In this document: positions 11,408 to 25,155 of the stretch, piece by piece
Layout: every line of letters starts with the position of its first letter
Position numbering within the stretch: the first letter of the stretch is position 1
From: Oxyruncus cristatus
Taxonomy: Eukaryota; Chordata; Aves; Passeriformes; Cotingidae
NCBI GenBank assembly: GCA_013399855.1
Contig: VXAY01004719.1
Span: forward strand, 186,001-250,000
Length of the DNA stretch: 64,000 bases
Direction of reading: 5' to 3'
Made by a program: the position numbers and the translations under genes
The notes under the pieces: generated by a model
What the model saw: only the letters and a program-made list of their open reading frames with translations
The model's database searches: none
What the model was told of the DNA's origin: nothing

Positions 11408-12192
11408 ATAATGTTCAACAAGGCCAAGTGCCGGGTCCTGCACTTTGGCCACAACAACCCCCTGCAGCGCTACAGGCTGGGGACAGAGTGGCTGGAGAGC
11501 AGCCAGGCAGAAAGGGATCTGGGGGTGCTGATTGACAGGAAGCTGAACATGAGCCAGCAGCGTGCCCAGGTGGCCAAGAAGGCCAATGGCTTCCTGGCCT
11601 GGAGCAGGAACAGTGTGGCCAGCAGGAACAGGGAAGTGATTCTGCCCCTGTACTCAGTGCTGGTGAGGCCACATCTGGAGTGCTGTGTCCAGTTCTGGGC
11701 CCCTCAGTTCAGGAAGGATATTGAGGTGCTGGAGCAAGTCCAGAGAAGAGCAACCAGGCTGGTGAAGGGACTTGAGCACAAGTCCTATGAGGAGAGGCTG
11801 AGGGAGCTGGGGTTGTTCAGCCTGGAGAAGAGGAGGCTCAGGGGAGACCTCATCGCTCTCTACAACTACCTGAGAGCAGGCTGTAGCCAGGTGGGTGTTG
11901 GTCTCTTCTCCCGGGGCACCAGCAGTAGGACAAGAGGGCATGGCCTTAAGCTGTGTCAGGAGAGGTTTAGGTTGGATATTTGGAAGAAATTTTTTACAGG
12001 GAGAGTAATCAGCCATTGGCATGGGCTGCCCAGGGAGGTGGTAGATTCACTGTCCCTGGAGGTTTTAAAGATGAGACTAGGTATGACATTTGGTGCCATA
12101 GCCTAGTAACTGCAGTGGTGTTGGATCAAGGTTTGGACTTGATCTCAGAGGTCTTTTCCAACCCAGCTGATTCTATGATTCTACGATTCTCA
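11408..12192 (+). mobile_element. CR1 LINE, 5'-truncated, relatively young copy
   Basis: Non-LTR retrotransposon inserted by target-primed reverse transcription and truncated at its 5' end near 11,408. It carries the ORF2 C-terminal region, the short 3' UTR with the CAGAGGTCTTTTCCAACC block at about 12,147-12,164, and a short tandem tail of GATTCTA/CG units at 12,173-12,189. The ORF2 frame is still open to its stop, and GC content is well above the flanks, so the copy is younger than the other CR1s here. The CR1 part of the related minus-strand copy at 38.2 kb shares the same blocks. Confidence 0.95.
11411..12106 (+). pseudogene. CR1 ORF2 C-terminal fragment, open frame
   Basis: A 254-codon open frame runs from 11,342 to 12,106. 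Residues 1-23 are flanking DNA read through by chance; from residue 24 (Met-Phe-Asn-Lys-Ala-Lys-Cys) onward it is CR1. This is the part downstream of the reverse-transcriptase catalytic box, so neither the endonuclease nor the RT active site is present. Recognisable blocks are [22 protein letters not shown] and Trp-(His)-Gly-Leu-Pro-Arg-Glu-Val. About 230 codons without a stop mark a young copy. No function is expected from the fragment. Confidence 0.85.
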
Positions 12193-15100
12193 TTTACCTA
12201 TCTGATAGAGCACTTGGACCAATAGCTTCCCATGGCTTGGCTAAACAAGCAAGGTAGACTTTTTCCCACTGTTTTCTCAGTGTCAGTGGATTAGGAAGTA
12301 AAAGTGCCTTTTTTAGCTGGTACTGAGTGCTGAACCAGATCTGATCTTGTCTAATACACCACTAATGCGATGCATTTCACCCAGGACTGATTGAAGATTC
12401 AGATCTTTCTTCCTTCTTTGATCTCAATAATAATAAGACCACTAAAATTTTAGTAATGTGACCTGAAAATTCAGATAAAATATTAACTTATAGGGGTTTC
12501 GAAGGGAAAAATACCTTCCTGACCATATGACTGCTGGCAGTTCTTGATAAAAAAGCAACTTCATGGTGAACATATTGAAGCTGTGAGGTTGTTGTTGGTT
12601 GAGGTGGTTGGAAAGGAGAACTTGGGTGGGTTGCTCTCTTCACAGTACGCAGCTTCAAGGATCCTGGATGTGTGAGTGTTGCGGAATCACAGATACTGAA
12701 CTTCTACATCTCTTTTCCATAGTTGATCTATCCTGATGTGTTTGGAATAAATTTTAGGCTCTACCGAACAGTGTTTTTGATGGAAATCTGGAAAGGTATT
12801 GACATGTAAATTAAGTAATTAGGAGGCTTCAATAAACTCCTTGGAAAGCTAATGCAATGTTTCCTGCAGTTCTAGAGGGTGTTTCGTATCAGAATTATAA
12901 CATACAGATTCCTGGGTTATCCTCAGGTTTCTATGCCTCTCTAAAGACCCTGAAGGAAAACCAGGGATGCTGCATTCCTAAGTCAGGTGCCTGAACTTAG
13001 TGATATGCTGCCAGGGACAGCTTCTTCTTAATTTTCTGTCGGAAGTCAACAGCTTGTGAACACTGCACAAGGAAGCAAATTAAAGAGTAAAAAGGCAGAA
13101 TATCAATGCATTTATACAGCACAGAGAAAAGGCATGGATGTATTCTGTAGCTTAAATGCTGGAGAAGTCTCAGATTTAGTGAAGACATGAAGCTAGATGA
13201 GGCATTTTCAGCTTTCTAGTAGTTTCAGAATAAAATGACTGCTATTAAGATGTGGTAATTCTAAGATCTAGGTCCATTAATCAGATTAATTAATTGGATT
13301 CTAAATGTGAACATAACCTAAGGATGATGGCTACATTATGCACATAGCTGCTGGCTCCCTGCAAGGCGCTGGTTTTAGGATCTGTGGAAATCTGAGCTTC
13401 CAACAAAGAGTTCAGTTTAAAGATCTGGGACAATGTGTGACTATGTATGGCTTGGAAACATGCATAGTATTATAGTCAGATTTATCTGCAAAACCCTGGG
13501 TAGCATAAGCAAAGCCATATCCAAGAGAACACAGTGTAGGGAGCACCTTACACCCACAAAGTTATCAGATAATAAACACTAGATGATCTGAAAGAATAAG
13601 GTCATACAGAGCTCCTGAGAGATAACCAATCTTTGACTTGATAGGAAGTATAACTCTTCTTTCTTTAGTTGTTACTACTTAGATTATCCTACCTTTAAAA
13701 CCTGCTACCTTCTCAGTTTTGTCCTTCCAGCACAAAAATAACAGTGATTATTGATTTGCAGCCAATGTGGATTTTTGTTTGGATTTTTTTTTGTGGATTT
13801 CATACTGCTTTATGTGGAGAGATTTATATTCCAGAATCAGGAATGGCAAAAGAGAGATGAAATTTCACCTGGACCCCAACATCAGAAAAAGACATTAAAA
13901 AATAGCATTAAAAAAAAAAAAGAAAGAAAAAAGGTTGTTCTGGAAACTGGAAAAAGCCTGAACCAAATCTGTAGCTAATCTACCTGAGTCTGAGGTTGCT
14001 GGAGATAACAGAGATGCACATGTTTCCACTAGAGGAGGATCTATTACTTTTTGTAGGAGAGTTTTAATAGACAAATATTTTACTTTGTTAACTAGAGACT
14101 AACTGGTCCCTAGTTCTGCAAATCTGGAACCACTTGGCAGAATTCTTTTGCTGAATTGTCAAAAATTACCTATTCCCTTATAGAAAAAAAATATAAAATT
14201 GGGCGGTTTTCCTTGCTTTTGGAAGCAAGTCTATATCAAACAGTAGGTACTGCCAACAATTCTGTGTTTGATTCCAATAGCTAAAGACATTAGAAGCACA
14301 GAAGAAAGAGGAGTGGACCCATGGGGGCCATTCTTTTCAGAAAGAGGGGTAGATGTGGACCACGAATTCTGACAAGGACAGAGCAAATACTGTGTGCAGT
14401 GTTCTACTGGATCCTTCTAAATTAGATTGAAAATAGCATACTGTTTGACAAAATGTCAAAGGAAATATAGAACTAAAATTTGTGGCATTTGGATATTTAT
14501 TCTAGAGTAACAATTTCCAAGTCAATTACTTACAGAATTCATTGCAAATACAGGACAGAAAACCAACTTCCATCACACAAGGTAGAACTTTATGAAACAG
14601 TTTAAACCTGGAGACACTGAAGATGTTTAAATCCCTTATTGAATATAGTGTCTCCAATAAAAACCAAGAAATACATGGCTTTTCTTGTAAAAAGAAACAT
14701 GGAAATAAAAAATGGGGATCTCTGAAAACCTTTAAAACAGGATTTGATATTAGACCAAGACCAACAGTTTCTTCAAAAAAAGGAAAAAAGATGTTAAAAT
14801 CAACAATATCCCAAAGGGTCCGAGCAGATCCTGAGTGTATAAAACGTCCTTGAAAAACTATATTGTACAGCTAAATGTGATGCAAAAAGTATAATAGAGA
14901 GGATTAAAAAGAAAAAAAAAAGGATTTTGACCAAGTGGAAGCTTTTCTGAGGTTCTTCTAAAGTGTTCTGCTATTCTTTACACTTTCCTCTATTATTATC
15001 AACAGGGTAGAACATAGTTCTCAGGTAAAACAAAGGAAGTGGGTTAATAACAGCAATTATACAGAATGTTTGAAATAGCAGAGTACAGAATGCTCATCTC

Positions 15101-15517
15101 ATTATTTCCAAAGTGTACTGTGTGTGTCTCGTGGTAAAGCTGAGATCCATACCTCTGAAATAGGCAGGAAGTAAGACAAAGAGCTTTGTGAGGAATCAGC
15201 CGGTGTGTGAAGGAAGTAGCACTCAGCTAACAACTTTATTCAAAACAATACATTCCAATCAGTCTTTTCCATTTGCTTATACACCAAGGATGCTGCAAAG
15301 ACAGATCCTGGAAAACAGATCAGTAGGAAGCATTATTCTATGCTCTTAGAAGTGTTGCCGAAGCCAGTGAATACAGTTTGGTTCAGAGTTGACATTTAAT
15401 ATTATTTGTTAATTAATTGTTAACAAACTGCTTTTACAAGCTCTTCTCTTTAGATGTCTCTTTACTGCCATACAGACAAGTGCTGTTTCTGACTTCTTAA
15501 TATTTTCTTTTTCCTTC
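12193..15517. other. Unassigned stretch
   Basis: AT-rich, no recognised repeat apart from an A-rich run at about 13,899-13,932. Short open frames (12,997-13,188 minus; 13,751-13,978 plus; 14,623-14,853 plus) have lysine- or phenylalanine-rich compositions driven by A/T runs and look like chance. Confidence 0.5.
13899..13932. repeat. A-rich low-complexity run
   Basis: Runs of A broken by single G, T and C bases, read directly. Confidence 0.8.
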
Positions 15518-15566
15518 TGTTTGTTTTTTCATTTGTTTGTTTGTTTGGGGTTTGTTTTATTTTGAT
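15518..15566. repeat. T/G-rich run with (TTTG)n core
   Basis: TTTG repeats at about 15,532-15,547 within a longer T-rich stretch. Simple sequence, read directly. Confidence 0.8.
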
Positions 15567-18048
15567 TCATGGTCCAACAGAGACACCCTAAATCTCATGG
15601 GGCCAAAATGAACTTTGCTCTGACATGTGTAGAGCAGCAAAAAACTTCCTGGTGGGATGGTTTTCTGCTGGAATTTCCCCAGTACTTCTGCTGAGTGGCA
15701 GGAAGGCTGGGAGGTTGCCCTCTAGGCTGCCTCCTAGCTACTGTCCTTCCTCCATGCTCCAGATCATAGTTGTGTGTGAGCTGCCCTGGCATGGGAGCAG
15801 CCAGATCACCTGCAAGGAGTTGCCTCAGTCTCTTCTTGAGTTTCCCATTTGGCAACGTGGACTCCCAGAGTTCCTAGATGATCTGAGGTCTCCATATTCT
15901 AAGTCCTCTGTGCTACACTGGGGCCAGATCCCTGTATTATGGAGCTACAATATAAGAGAATTAATTTTATTCAGAATATTCTCTGCATTTGCTCTTCTAC
16001 TATGTTCATCATGAAATATTGCCTATGTAGAAACTTTACAGGAAAATGTCAGTATTACCGATACATTTTCAAAGCCTATAACAATATTGGAGAGATTGAC
16101 ACGGGCTAATGAAATTATTTGGCCAAAACTCCAGAAAAGAGTCCTGTCTCTAAAGAATTCCATTGAGGAAACTTTATGTATGAGTTTGTCTCCATATTTT
16201 AAAATTACCACGCTCCAAAAGCTTTTCCAACTTGATTTAGACCTTGGAATTATTTTATTGTATCAAGACTATTGCCCAAAATTACAGCATTAACCCTTTC
16301 TGATCTACACTGGCTTGGAGTTGAGCAGCAATGTGAAGGGATTTATCTATTGAAGGCAGTTGGACAATATCTATCAGAAAATAAGGATCTGCATGGGAGC
16401 AGAGGCAAAACAGGTCTTTGCATTCTCATTGCAGAATGGACTGAGGATGCACGAGAAAACTAGTTAAGACTGTGTGCCTCAACCTCTGGGTGTGAAAAAG
16501 AGTGCAAATTTAGGCAGGGAGACACTTCAGATTTCGCAAGAAATTCATCTATCACAACTAATTGAATAGTAGCATAACCTTGACTTGTACACAGGAATAG
16601 CAGGTTTCTTATCTTGGAACAGCTTTGGGTCCATTCTGTAAAAGCCTTTCATATAATTTTCTCTCTTTGGGAAAAATGTTTTGTGCCAGGACCCAAAACC
16701 AAGGAGTCAATCAACAACTAGGTTCTAGCAGGGAAGGAATAATTACTGTAATTAGATATCCAACTTGTTTGCTAAATTTTCAAGAAAGAAAAATGAAGAC
16801 AAGTGTGCAGAGATAATGCTGATTATAGGGCTATATTATTTCAGGTTGTTGGAAGAATGTCCAGTCTGTCTAGCTAAGTACAGAACTACTATCCAAATTT
16901 TTTTGAAGGATTCTTCTCGGTTTAGGAACTTTACTTCATTGGGACAGAATCTCTGGCTGGATATTTCCAAGGACACCTCCCTCTCTGCATTGACTGTGTA
17001 TATAATACAGTTGTGGATTTTTTTAGGCAGATTGTTTTACTACATGGTTTACACTTACAGGCAAAGTAGAGGTATTGGAACCCATTATCTGTCTTCTTCA
17101 GTAAAGGCACACAAATGTTTCTTATATTTAGACCCGATTAAACATTCCCATTGAAATGGGGACATAAAAGAAGAGCCGTATGTTTGAGTGTCCCTTGTCC
17201 CAGCTCCTGCAGTGTCATTTGCTAACATAAGCTACCTTGGGGAATGGGTTTCCCAGCAGCTAGCATGCAGACCAGGAAATGCCATACCAGGGGGACTCAG
17301 GAGTTATCCAGTCATCTAGAGATGGGACTGAAGGGATTGCAGGGATAATTCCACCGTATTGCAACTTGTGCCTAGGATACTTTCTCCCAGGTTGCTTTTC
17401 CAGGGAAACTAGGGAACAGGGAGGTAGGGCTGGGTGTCACTCTGCTATTCTGGGAGATGGCTGGCATTTGCACAGAGGTGAGACTGCACCAAGACCTAGG
17501 GCAGCACAGTCCTGCAGTGGCAACCGAGACCAGAGGGACTAGCTTCAGAGGGCTAATTTGCAGGCAGGGCCATGAAACCAGCATAGCCTGCCCTCACACT
17601 CAGTGGAAGAGTAGGTATCTCCAGAGAGCGAGCCATCTGACGTGTTTCTTATGTACCCTCCTGTCATCCAGTTAGAGGATAGCTCTGTCGGTGACCAAAA
17701 AACATTTGAGACACATGAAGATTGTCAGGGGACTTGTCTTATTGGGAAGCTGACAAGGAGATCTTTATCTGAAGCATCCACTTTGGCTTAAGCCCAAGGG
17801 AGTTGCAGAGGTACTGTGGGTGTCCAGACTCTCTTAGGTGTAAGCAACAGTGCGGAGTCCTTGGTCCTCTGTTGCTGAGAACAAGTTCTCCCGTTAATTC
17901 CCAGCCTGATTCCTACAAACCAAAATCAATCTACAAAAGGGGAAAATTGGGACAGAGCAACATTTCCAACTCAAACGGCATTGATTTTTAAAGAAGTCAG
18001 GTGATAACACAAGGTACTGCTGTCAGCTTATATTACTGCATTAGACTG
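15567..18048. other. Unassigned stretch with GC-richer islands
   Basis: 15,600-15,850 and 17,250-17,650 are richer in GC than their surroundings and carry overlapping open frames on both strands (for example 15,625-16,014 plus; 17,279-17,542 plus). The frames show no domains. Such islands may be old unrecognised repeats. The rest looks like unique AT-rich DNA. Confidence 0.4.
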
Positions 18049-18124
18049 GTTTGGGGTTTTTTGGTTCTAGGGTTTTTTTGGAGATTTTTTTGGGGGGGTT
18101 ATTTGTTTGTTTGGGTTTTTTTTA
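18049..18124. repeat. G/T-rich low-complexity tract
   Basis: Alternating runs of G (up to seven) and T over about 75 bases on the plus strand, with no C except one and very few A. It may be a decayed microsatellite; the G runs are too few and uneven to claim a quadruplex. Confidence 0.75.
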
Positions 18125-19850
18125 ATAGGATATATTAGTATTAGCAAATTATATTACCTTAAATGTAATCCATAAGGCAGTACAAAAATAGTAAAAGTGA
18201 GTGGTTGTGAAATCAAGTTAGCCTAAGTGTTTCGGGCAGTATGCAAAATTTTTGTTACTAGAGCACTCAACATCAATACAGAGGCAAATAAACATTTAAT
18301 AGGCATTTAAGTATTTAAAAATCCATACACTAGTCTCATTTTCAGTAGAATTAGTAAAATGCCTTGTACCGCATACAGCTTATTCTATGCCGCAATTCAC
18401 ATGAAGTACTCAGAAATGGGGAAATTCTCCAATGTGTCTGGTTTTAAGTGTTCCTATTCCTCATGCCTGTCCAGGCAAAGAAGTAGGAAAACGGTGCAAG
18501 ATAATTGAACAGTAGTAAGAGTAATGACTCTCTGATTTAGGGTACTTAAAAGGTAGTAGAAAGGATGGGAAGAAAAATAAATAATAAATGCATATGGAGG
18601 TTGGTAATGAAAAGCAGTACAGTGGTAGGGTGTGAAGTGATGTTGCTATTGTCCTGAGCTCTTCACTGAAGCATGGGATGGAATCCTACCTGGAGCTGAG
18701 CGAGGTTCCTCTGCCTTATTTTAGTATTCTTCTCTGGTATAGAAAAGCACTGCACAAAGAAAAGGATAATTATACTATTCTATGGTCTTCCCCTGAGGTC
18801 TCCAAACCTCACTGTCCCTCGTCTATGCTGTTTCCATTATCAACCATCTGATAGCTGAAAGGGAAATGTAAGTCTATCCCTTACAATGAAAAGGAAAGTA
18901 AAAGTTTGTTACTAGTAAAAGCTCTCTCTTTAAAAGACATTTAGTATTACAGCTCTGAGATTCCTCCTGGCAACTGCTGAAGTGTGCTACCTACTCCTGA
19001 AGGAGGGTTGTTGGCTGCCTGTACAGTGCATAGGAGCCATGCAGAGAGGACATCTAAGCTGGCAAGAGGTGCTATGGTAGGAATATCACTATTGCCTCTA
19101 AGGATCATATGTGCTAATGTTCCTGCTGGAAAGAGGTGCTTGTTTCTTTCAGGTTTTTTTAACACTGAATTTATAGCTTCACAAAGCACGGAAGTGAATT
19201 TATACATCTCATTACTTAAAATGCTGAAATTCCCAACTGAACTTCCACCAAATCAGCCACCTTGCATTGCAGCCCTAGAAACAAGGTTTAAGAGGACTTT
19301 CTTCCCTTTCCTCCTCCTCCACAGCCCAGAAACGAGGGATAATCATTCTTTGCACAGGGGAAAGCCAAGCAGCATCCACCAAATACAGCCTCCCATTGCA
19401 GCAGGTTCAGGTATTTTCAGCTGGAGGGGAGAAATGAACCCAAGACCAGCACAGCCTCGGAAGGTGTGTTGACCTTCTTATTATCAGCTACAATAGTAAC
19501 AAGTGAGAAAGAGAAAGCCTGGCTTCCTCTAGAGCAAAGCTTCACTCTGAAGAAACCAACTGATTTAAGTCCTGAAGGTGGAGTGTGTGTAGGAACATGT
19601 GTATGCCCTCATCAGGTGCATAACTGTGTAGCTACTTAGCACTAGTATGCTGAGGAGTATTCTGGTCCCAAAAAACAGATGTCTAAATATCATAGGATAT
19701 CACTGAGAAAGTCTGGGCAGTAACTAAGGAGATGGGAATTTTAGGAGTCTAATGAGCATCCAGACTCATCATATTTGATTTTCCTAAATCCTTTTGTGAC
19801 TCTGATATACTAAATTTAATGACAGATGGCATTTTTCCATTTTAAAATTG
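18125..19850. other. Unassigned stretch
   Basis: No recognised repeat or gene. The 162-codon open frame at 18,984-19,472 (plus) has no domain and mixed composition; a 86-codon frame overlaps it on the other strand. I treat both as chance. Confidence 0.45.
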
Positions 19851-19912
19851 TTTTTTTTTTTAAAAATATATGTATATATATATGTATATATATATGCAAT
19901 ATATTTATATTT
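19851..19912. repeat. T11 run followed by (TA)n/(TATG)n microsatellite
   Basis: T run at 19,851-19,861 followed by TA/TATG repeats to about 19,912. Likely unstable in length between individuals. Confidence 0.9.
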
Positions 19913-22900
19913 CTTGGCACACTGAAAGTTTTGTCCTCCAATTTCCAACCTATCCTCAAGTCTCCCTGCTTCTCAGTATGCAAAATCAGCAACTGTGACC
20001 CATGAAATCTTATCCTTTCTCTACATCTTCGGTTTTTGTGTTTAAGATCTGCATATGGAGATACAAAGACAGCTATTATTTTGTTCCCAAAACATTGGAG
20101 ACTGTTGTGGAAAAATACTGCACAGATTTTTCTCATTGCTACTTTCATGCTGTTCTTTCTGCTGGATTTTTTTTTTTTTTTTAATCTTCCCTGTACAACA
20201 GCTTAAAATTAGATATACTGGGGTTTTTTTCCTTTTAATATATATGAGAAAACTTAAAAATTCCACTAATGCATAAAAGATCCTTCTTTATAGACTACAT
20301 ATATTTTTAGCGCAGTGAAATATATAGATACCACAAGTTATTTAGTTAAAACAGTTCATGTAGGGAAAACAATGTAGGCTCGGTTCTATTGCATCAGACT
20401 CTAGGATCTGAAGCACATTTCTCCTCATCGCTCTGTAGACAGAGAATATGGTAGATATCTTCCCAGAGTGACTGATCTCCTCCTAAAGTCCTCCAATTAT
20501 CTTGGAGATGCCTACAGTTTATCATGGACAACAAAGTGTTGGATCTAGTATCCTCAGTTAAGTGTCTTACATTAGAGGAGGGAAGTTGGATTTCAGGCGC
20601 CTATGCTGCTAGCTGCTTCAAACAGCATCTCATGTCCCTGGGGTGTCTCACTAAAACAGATGACCAGTGATCTACCTGCAGACCTAGAGCCTTTGTACAT
20701 TTTTCTGGTAGTTGTGATACTGTAAGCACAACAATAAATGTGAATAAACAAATAACTGCAGAAACAGAGTGGACTTTCTTCCTGTTGGACAGCTAGCCGC
20801 GTTTTTTCTCACTGGTATTAATGCAAATAATTCCTTTCTATTAACAGAAATTACCCTCGATCCAGCTTGATATAATTGTAAAAGAATCTGTCCTGTTCTC
20901 CAGAGTCTCTTCAGCTTCAGAGATTTCAAACAAATCAGGAGGTGCCACTATCATTTTTACATAATTGATGTGCTATGTCAATCTGATGAAACACTGCACC
21001 ACTGTAGTAGTGGGCAACAACATGACAAAATTTTTTCTTACATAGCACTGCAAATGACTGGTTATCCTTCTTACTGGGATTTAAAATTATAAAAAAGTAT
21101 CTAAAATTTTGCAAGTAAATAAAATAGCAACTGACAGATATAATTATTTTATATACTTGAAAGGAATACAAAATCTCCAAAGTAACGAGCTCTGTAAACA
21201 GAACAGATGTTTTAAAAAGAACAAAATGAAGAAATCTGCTTCTTAGCATAGTAGCAGCTGGTGTGCTGCAATTACGCCCTACACCCTGGAGTCTGTGAAT
21301 TTACAGCCTGCTTACAGATACTTTTATTGTTTCATAATTTACATTAATATTCTAGCATACTTTTATTTTTATACAGCAATAGCAAGGTGTGAGCTCAGAC
21401 TCCAAATCTGAGTGTTGATGCTGGTGTGTGCAGGCATATGAGCATCACAAAAAAGCAGAAATCCAGACTGCTTGAAGATCCAGGGCTCAGATCCAGAAAA
21501 GCTGGATACAATCCATCAGACTCTTGGATATTGGGAAATATTTGGGAAACTTTGCCCAAAACAGAGATAAATCCTGAGGGTGGCTTGACCTACCACTGCT
21601 GTTAGTTAAAGATATGTCTAAAATGGATACATAAACCCTCCTTCCCAAGGCCTTCTGTGTCCCTCTTAGGGAGGAAACTGATAATGAAGATATTTACTTA
21701 AAGAAAAAAAACTTCCAGGTATTTTGGGAAAACACGAAGGTCCTAAGCAAGGAGCAAATGGCACAACCTAACACAGGTATGCTCAGTTGCTGAGGCAGTA
21801 ATCACAGCTTGTGCCAGAATCTCTTCTTAAAAGAAGTTGTTCCCATTCAGTTTCTGGCACAGTCAGATTCAGCAGAGGTCTGAGTCTGGTTTGGGGTTCC
21901 TGATGATAAATTATATTGTTGTACATTGTATTTAATATACAAGAATGGGGGGGAAAAACTCTTTCAAGGCAAAATTCAGTTTAGTAATTTCAACACAAAA
22001 GAAAAGATACTTCAGAGTGTGTAGGACTTTCAGGTGGATCTGGCACACGTGACAAATGCCATCGAAGACCCGTGCCATTCTGCAGGAGCAGCTGTAGAGG
22101 ACACCAAGCAGCATGCCAGAAAGTATCAAAAAGGTAACCTGTCCTTTCCTGGTCACCATCATCCAGCAATTTCTTCCCACCAGTGAAAATCAAACCCAGA
22201 ATGTCATGCCTGTGTTCTATGATCTGCAGAGGCCTTCTCAAAGAAAATGATACAAAATGTGGCTGGGCTGAGGACTGGGGAGCAACCATTCAAGGATATC
22301 TTTAGGAAGATTTGCTGCAATTCTACTCTTCTGAAATAGTATAAAGGCTATGTGTTATTTAGACCTTTTCATGCCTTGCTCAGCATGCTGCAGAGCTGGA
22401 GGATGGTTCAATTATACAGAGCTATGTCAGATGCTTGCTCAAATAGTAATATAGAATTCATATTGAGCTCCTAAAGTTTACACTACCCACCCATCAAGAG
22501 TACCAATTACAGGGAAAATATATCTCACACTAGTCATTTATTTTTATATAGCACCTCTAGGCACAAATTTCCTAATGCCTTTTTCTCTCATTAAAATCCA
22601 GTCAACTAAAAGTACTCTTTATTAAGTGGCCTGTGAAACAACTTTTTAATTTTAGAACTAAAGGATATGAAGGATATGGCCTGTTTGAAATATTTTCTAG
22701 CAGTGTACCTAAAGAAAGAAGAAGGGATGTGTATCTTCAGCTCACTGGGAAGATATTCTGAAAATAGCCTCCAGAAAGGATGGCTGGTGTTTCACTGCCT
22801 CAGTACCTGCTGTCCATTCCTGCCATGCATCCTCCACATTTATGATTGCGACTTTGGAAGAAGAAAGTGGAAAATAAAAGACCAAAGCAATGACAAGGAG

Positions 22901-23439
22901 GAGAAGTGTATTAAAAAAGAGAGAACAAGGGAAGAAGTAAAAATGGGTCTTTGCTGATACCAGGTGCAGTGACAAAGTAATTGTTTCAGAAAATGCTCCT
23001 GTCAGAAAACCTCTTTGCCACAAAGGAAAGGAGAATAGGAAGACAACTGCAGTACTGACTGGAATATTTGCATTTTTACTGGTTAATTAATCTTAGGCGT
23101 TTTCACCTTTGTAATACATTCATTTAAACTCAAATCCTGTTGTGAAAATGTGCAACACATCATCAGATGGAATCAGTGGTTGGACTAGGCTTGCCATTGC
23201 TGACAGATTATCCCAGCACTGCAAAGATGTGCAGAGGGAAGAGGACAAAGGCACTGAGACATGTTTCTTCTGCTTCCCAACCAAGCTGATCCCCATAAAC
23301 AGCAGCCTGTTTCCTTAAATCTCATTTAAAACACTGATTGCAATCTAAAGAGGGGTCTGGTTCTGTGAAAATAAAAATTTTTCTGTACATACCTGAAGGA
23401 TCAGAGACACGCTTGCTCTGGACTGGGTAGATTTACTTT
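19913..23439. other. Unassigned stretch
   Basis: AT-rich with a T16 run at 20,167-20,182. On the minus strand, 22,150-22,240 has an acceptor-like CTCTGCAG and a donor-like AGGTTACC framing an open stretch, but I cannot identify a protein. Overlapping open frames near 21,932-22,289 (minus) have no recognised domain. Confidence 0.45.
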
Positions 23440-23880
23440 GTTTTGCCTTCATGTAGATTACCATAGGAACATTACAGGCTTCTTACTGGCTTAGCTGTCA
23501 CCTGGTGGTGTTGATGGAGGGGACATGCCACTCGGAATTCCAGTTCTCCAGCTGTGTTTCAATTAACAACACATAAGCTTGGTGCTGGCTCAGCTGTAGG
23601 TAGGAGAATACAGCTGGACCAAAATGCCTGTCTGTGCAGCCACACATGCCAGACAGCCTGACAAACAAGGTCAATTATTAAAATCAGAAAAATACATGGA
23701 GACAAGGCCTGCTGTCCCAGGGTGTCACCATGGCATTATAAATGCTGAGCAGTAATGTTGGTTTATACCCTGCTTAAGAAGTTTAAGGCGGATTAAGGAG
23801 AAAATTATTCCAGGAGACAGTTCTTATTGGGATCCCTGACAACAGGATCCATACAGCTGTTACCACTGCCATAGTCCTTT
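23440..23880. other. Candidate conserved noncoding stretch
   Basis: Repeat-free and balanced in composition, with no long open frame. It contains E-box-like CACCTG and TAAT-core motifs (for example in GTCAATTATTAA near 23,670-23,681). This appearance fits regulatory DNA, but there is no comparative evidence here. Confidence 0.2.
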
Positions 23881-25155
23881 ATCTTTCTTGTTTACCAAAG
23901 CAGCATCCCAGCTAAACTATTATCTGGGAGAGAAAGGAGGAGTTCAGTTGACACCATGTTGCAACCTATTAAATTTTTAATGAAGCAATTAAATTAATGA
24001 ATGCTCTCTCTGGGGCAATACTCATTGCAAGGAACACACTGAGATAAAGATTTTCTGAGATCGTCCCTGCTTAGATATTGTATTATTTTACTTTTATCCT
24101 TTATTTCAGATAAATATATATTCTTCGTTGTTTAACTAGCTTTTGTTAACACAGTCCTGTCTAGCTTTCAGCTACTTCAGGAAAATCTTACATAGCAGAA
24201 ATTGCCAAGAAAAATAATTAGAAAGTGGCCACGTGAGACTCCAAAAAGGTGCCATGGAATGTTGTTTTTATTTACATACATTATGTTATGACGGTTAATG
24301 GAGCTACATGAGGCAGGGCAAAACCAGTTTTACCCTGTGTTTGATACTAAGCTGAGAATGGGGCTTCTAATGTCCTTGCTCTTAGACTGGTGAAAGAACA
24401 TTCACAGAGGGAAGCAAAAGGTAGTTTTAATGGGGATACAGGACTCCAAAAAATATTCTACTTCATCTCAACATTTTGCATCATTTCTCCCAGTGGAACA
24501 AATACCATGTGAGGGCTACCAGTTACCTGTCCCCTGAGGCAAGGAGAGAACCTAAAGGGAAACTGAGCGAAAAAAGGTACTAATGACTTTAAGGCTGATA
24601 GGGGTTATAAACTAAACTGTGTGCTGGTATCTGAACTGACACACAGCTCGGATGCTGAGTGGTATCAAATATGAAAGGATCTGCTGTGGCTGATGCAAAT
24701 AGACTTTGAGAGAAGGGACTGCTTTTTGTCAACTCAGTCTTTTTTGATCTTATAACATGAATCAAGTGAAACTGTCCAAACTTTTATTCCGTGTCAAGTA
24801 TTTCTGATGTTTTGGAGTCTTTAGTCCCAGTTTAGAAGCTAGGCAGCCTTGGCCTTCCTTACCAGTGCAGTTCATACTCTCTTAACAGACAAATCTTCAC
24901 CAATGCAAACCACCAGCTAAAACATATCCATCGCTACTTACAGCCATTCGCCCAAATCAGAAACAGAAGATGCTTCTTCTGAGACGAAAAAATGTTTCTA
25001 GCAGAAGAAATGAAGAAAGGCTCCAGCTCTGTCATATCTTGTGTATATCTTACGTCTGGATGAGGAAGGGTAAAGGTGTCTTAGGGGAGAGGGCAGGGCA
25101 TTGCCACATGGTAGTACAACTGGAAGGGCAAGTGAAGGTCATGTCTGTCTAGAAA
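23881..25155. other. Unassigned stretch
   Basis: AT-rich, no recognised repeats; no open frame with a domain. Confidence 0.5.

Noticed and set aside
11654..12022. 122-codon minus-strand open frame
   Set aside because: Antisense shadow of the CR1 ORF2 fragment.
16765..17154. 129-codon open frame as a gene
   Set aside because: No recognisable domain, skewed A/T-driven composition, no splice or promoter context.
18049..18124. G-quadruplex-forming element
   Set aside because: G runs are irregular and separated by long T runs; the pattern does not meet the usual four-run rule with short loops.
22150..22240. Possible minus-strand exon between CTCTGCAG and AGGTTACC
   Set aside because: Splice-like signals are common by chance; the translation is not recognisable and no neighbouring exons were seen.
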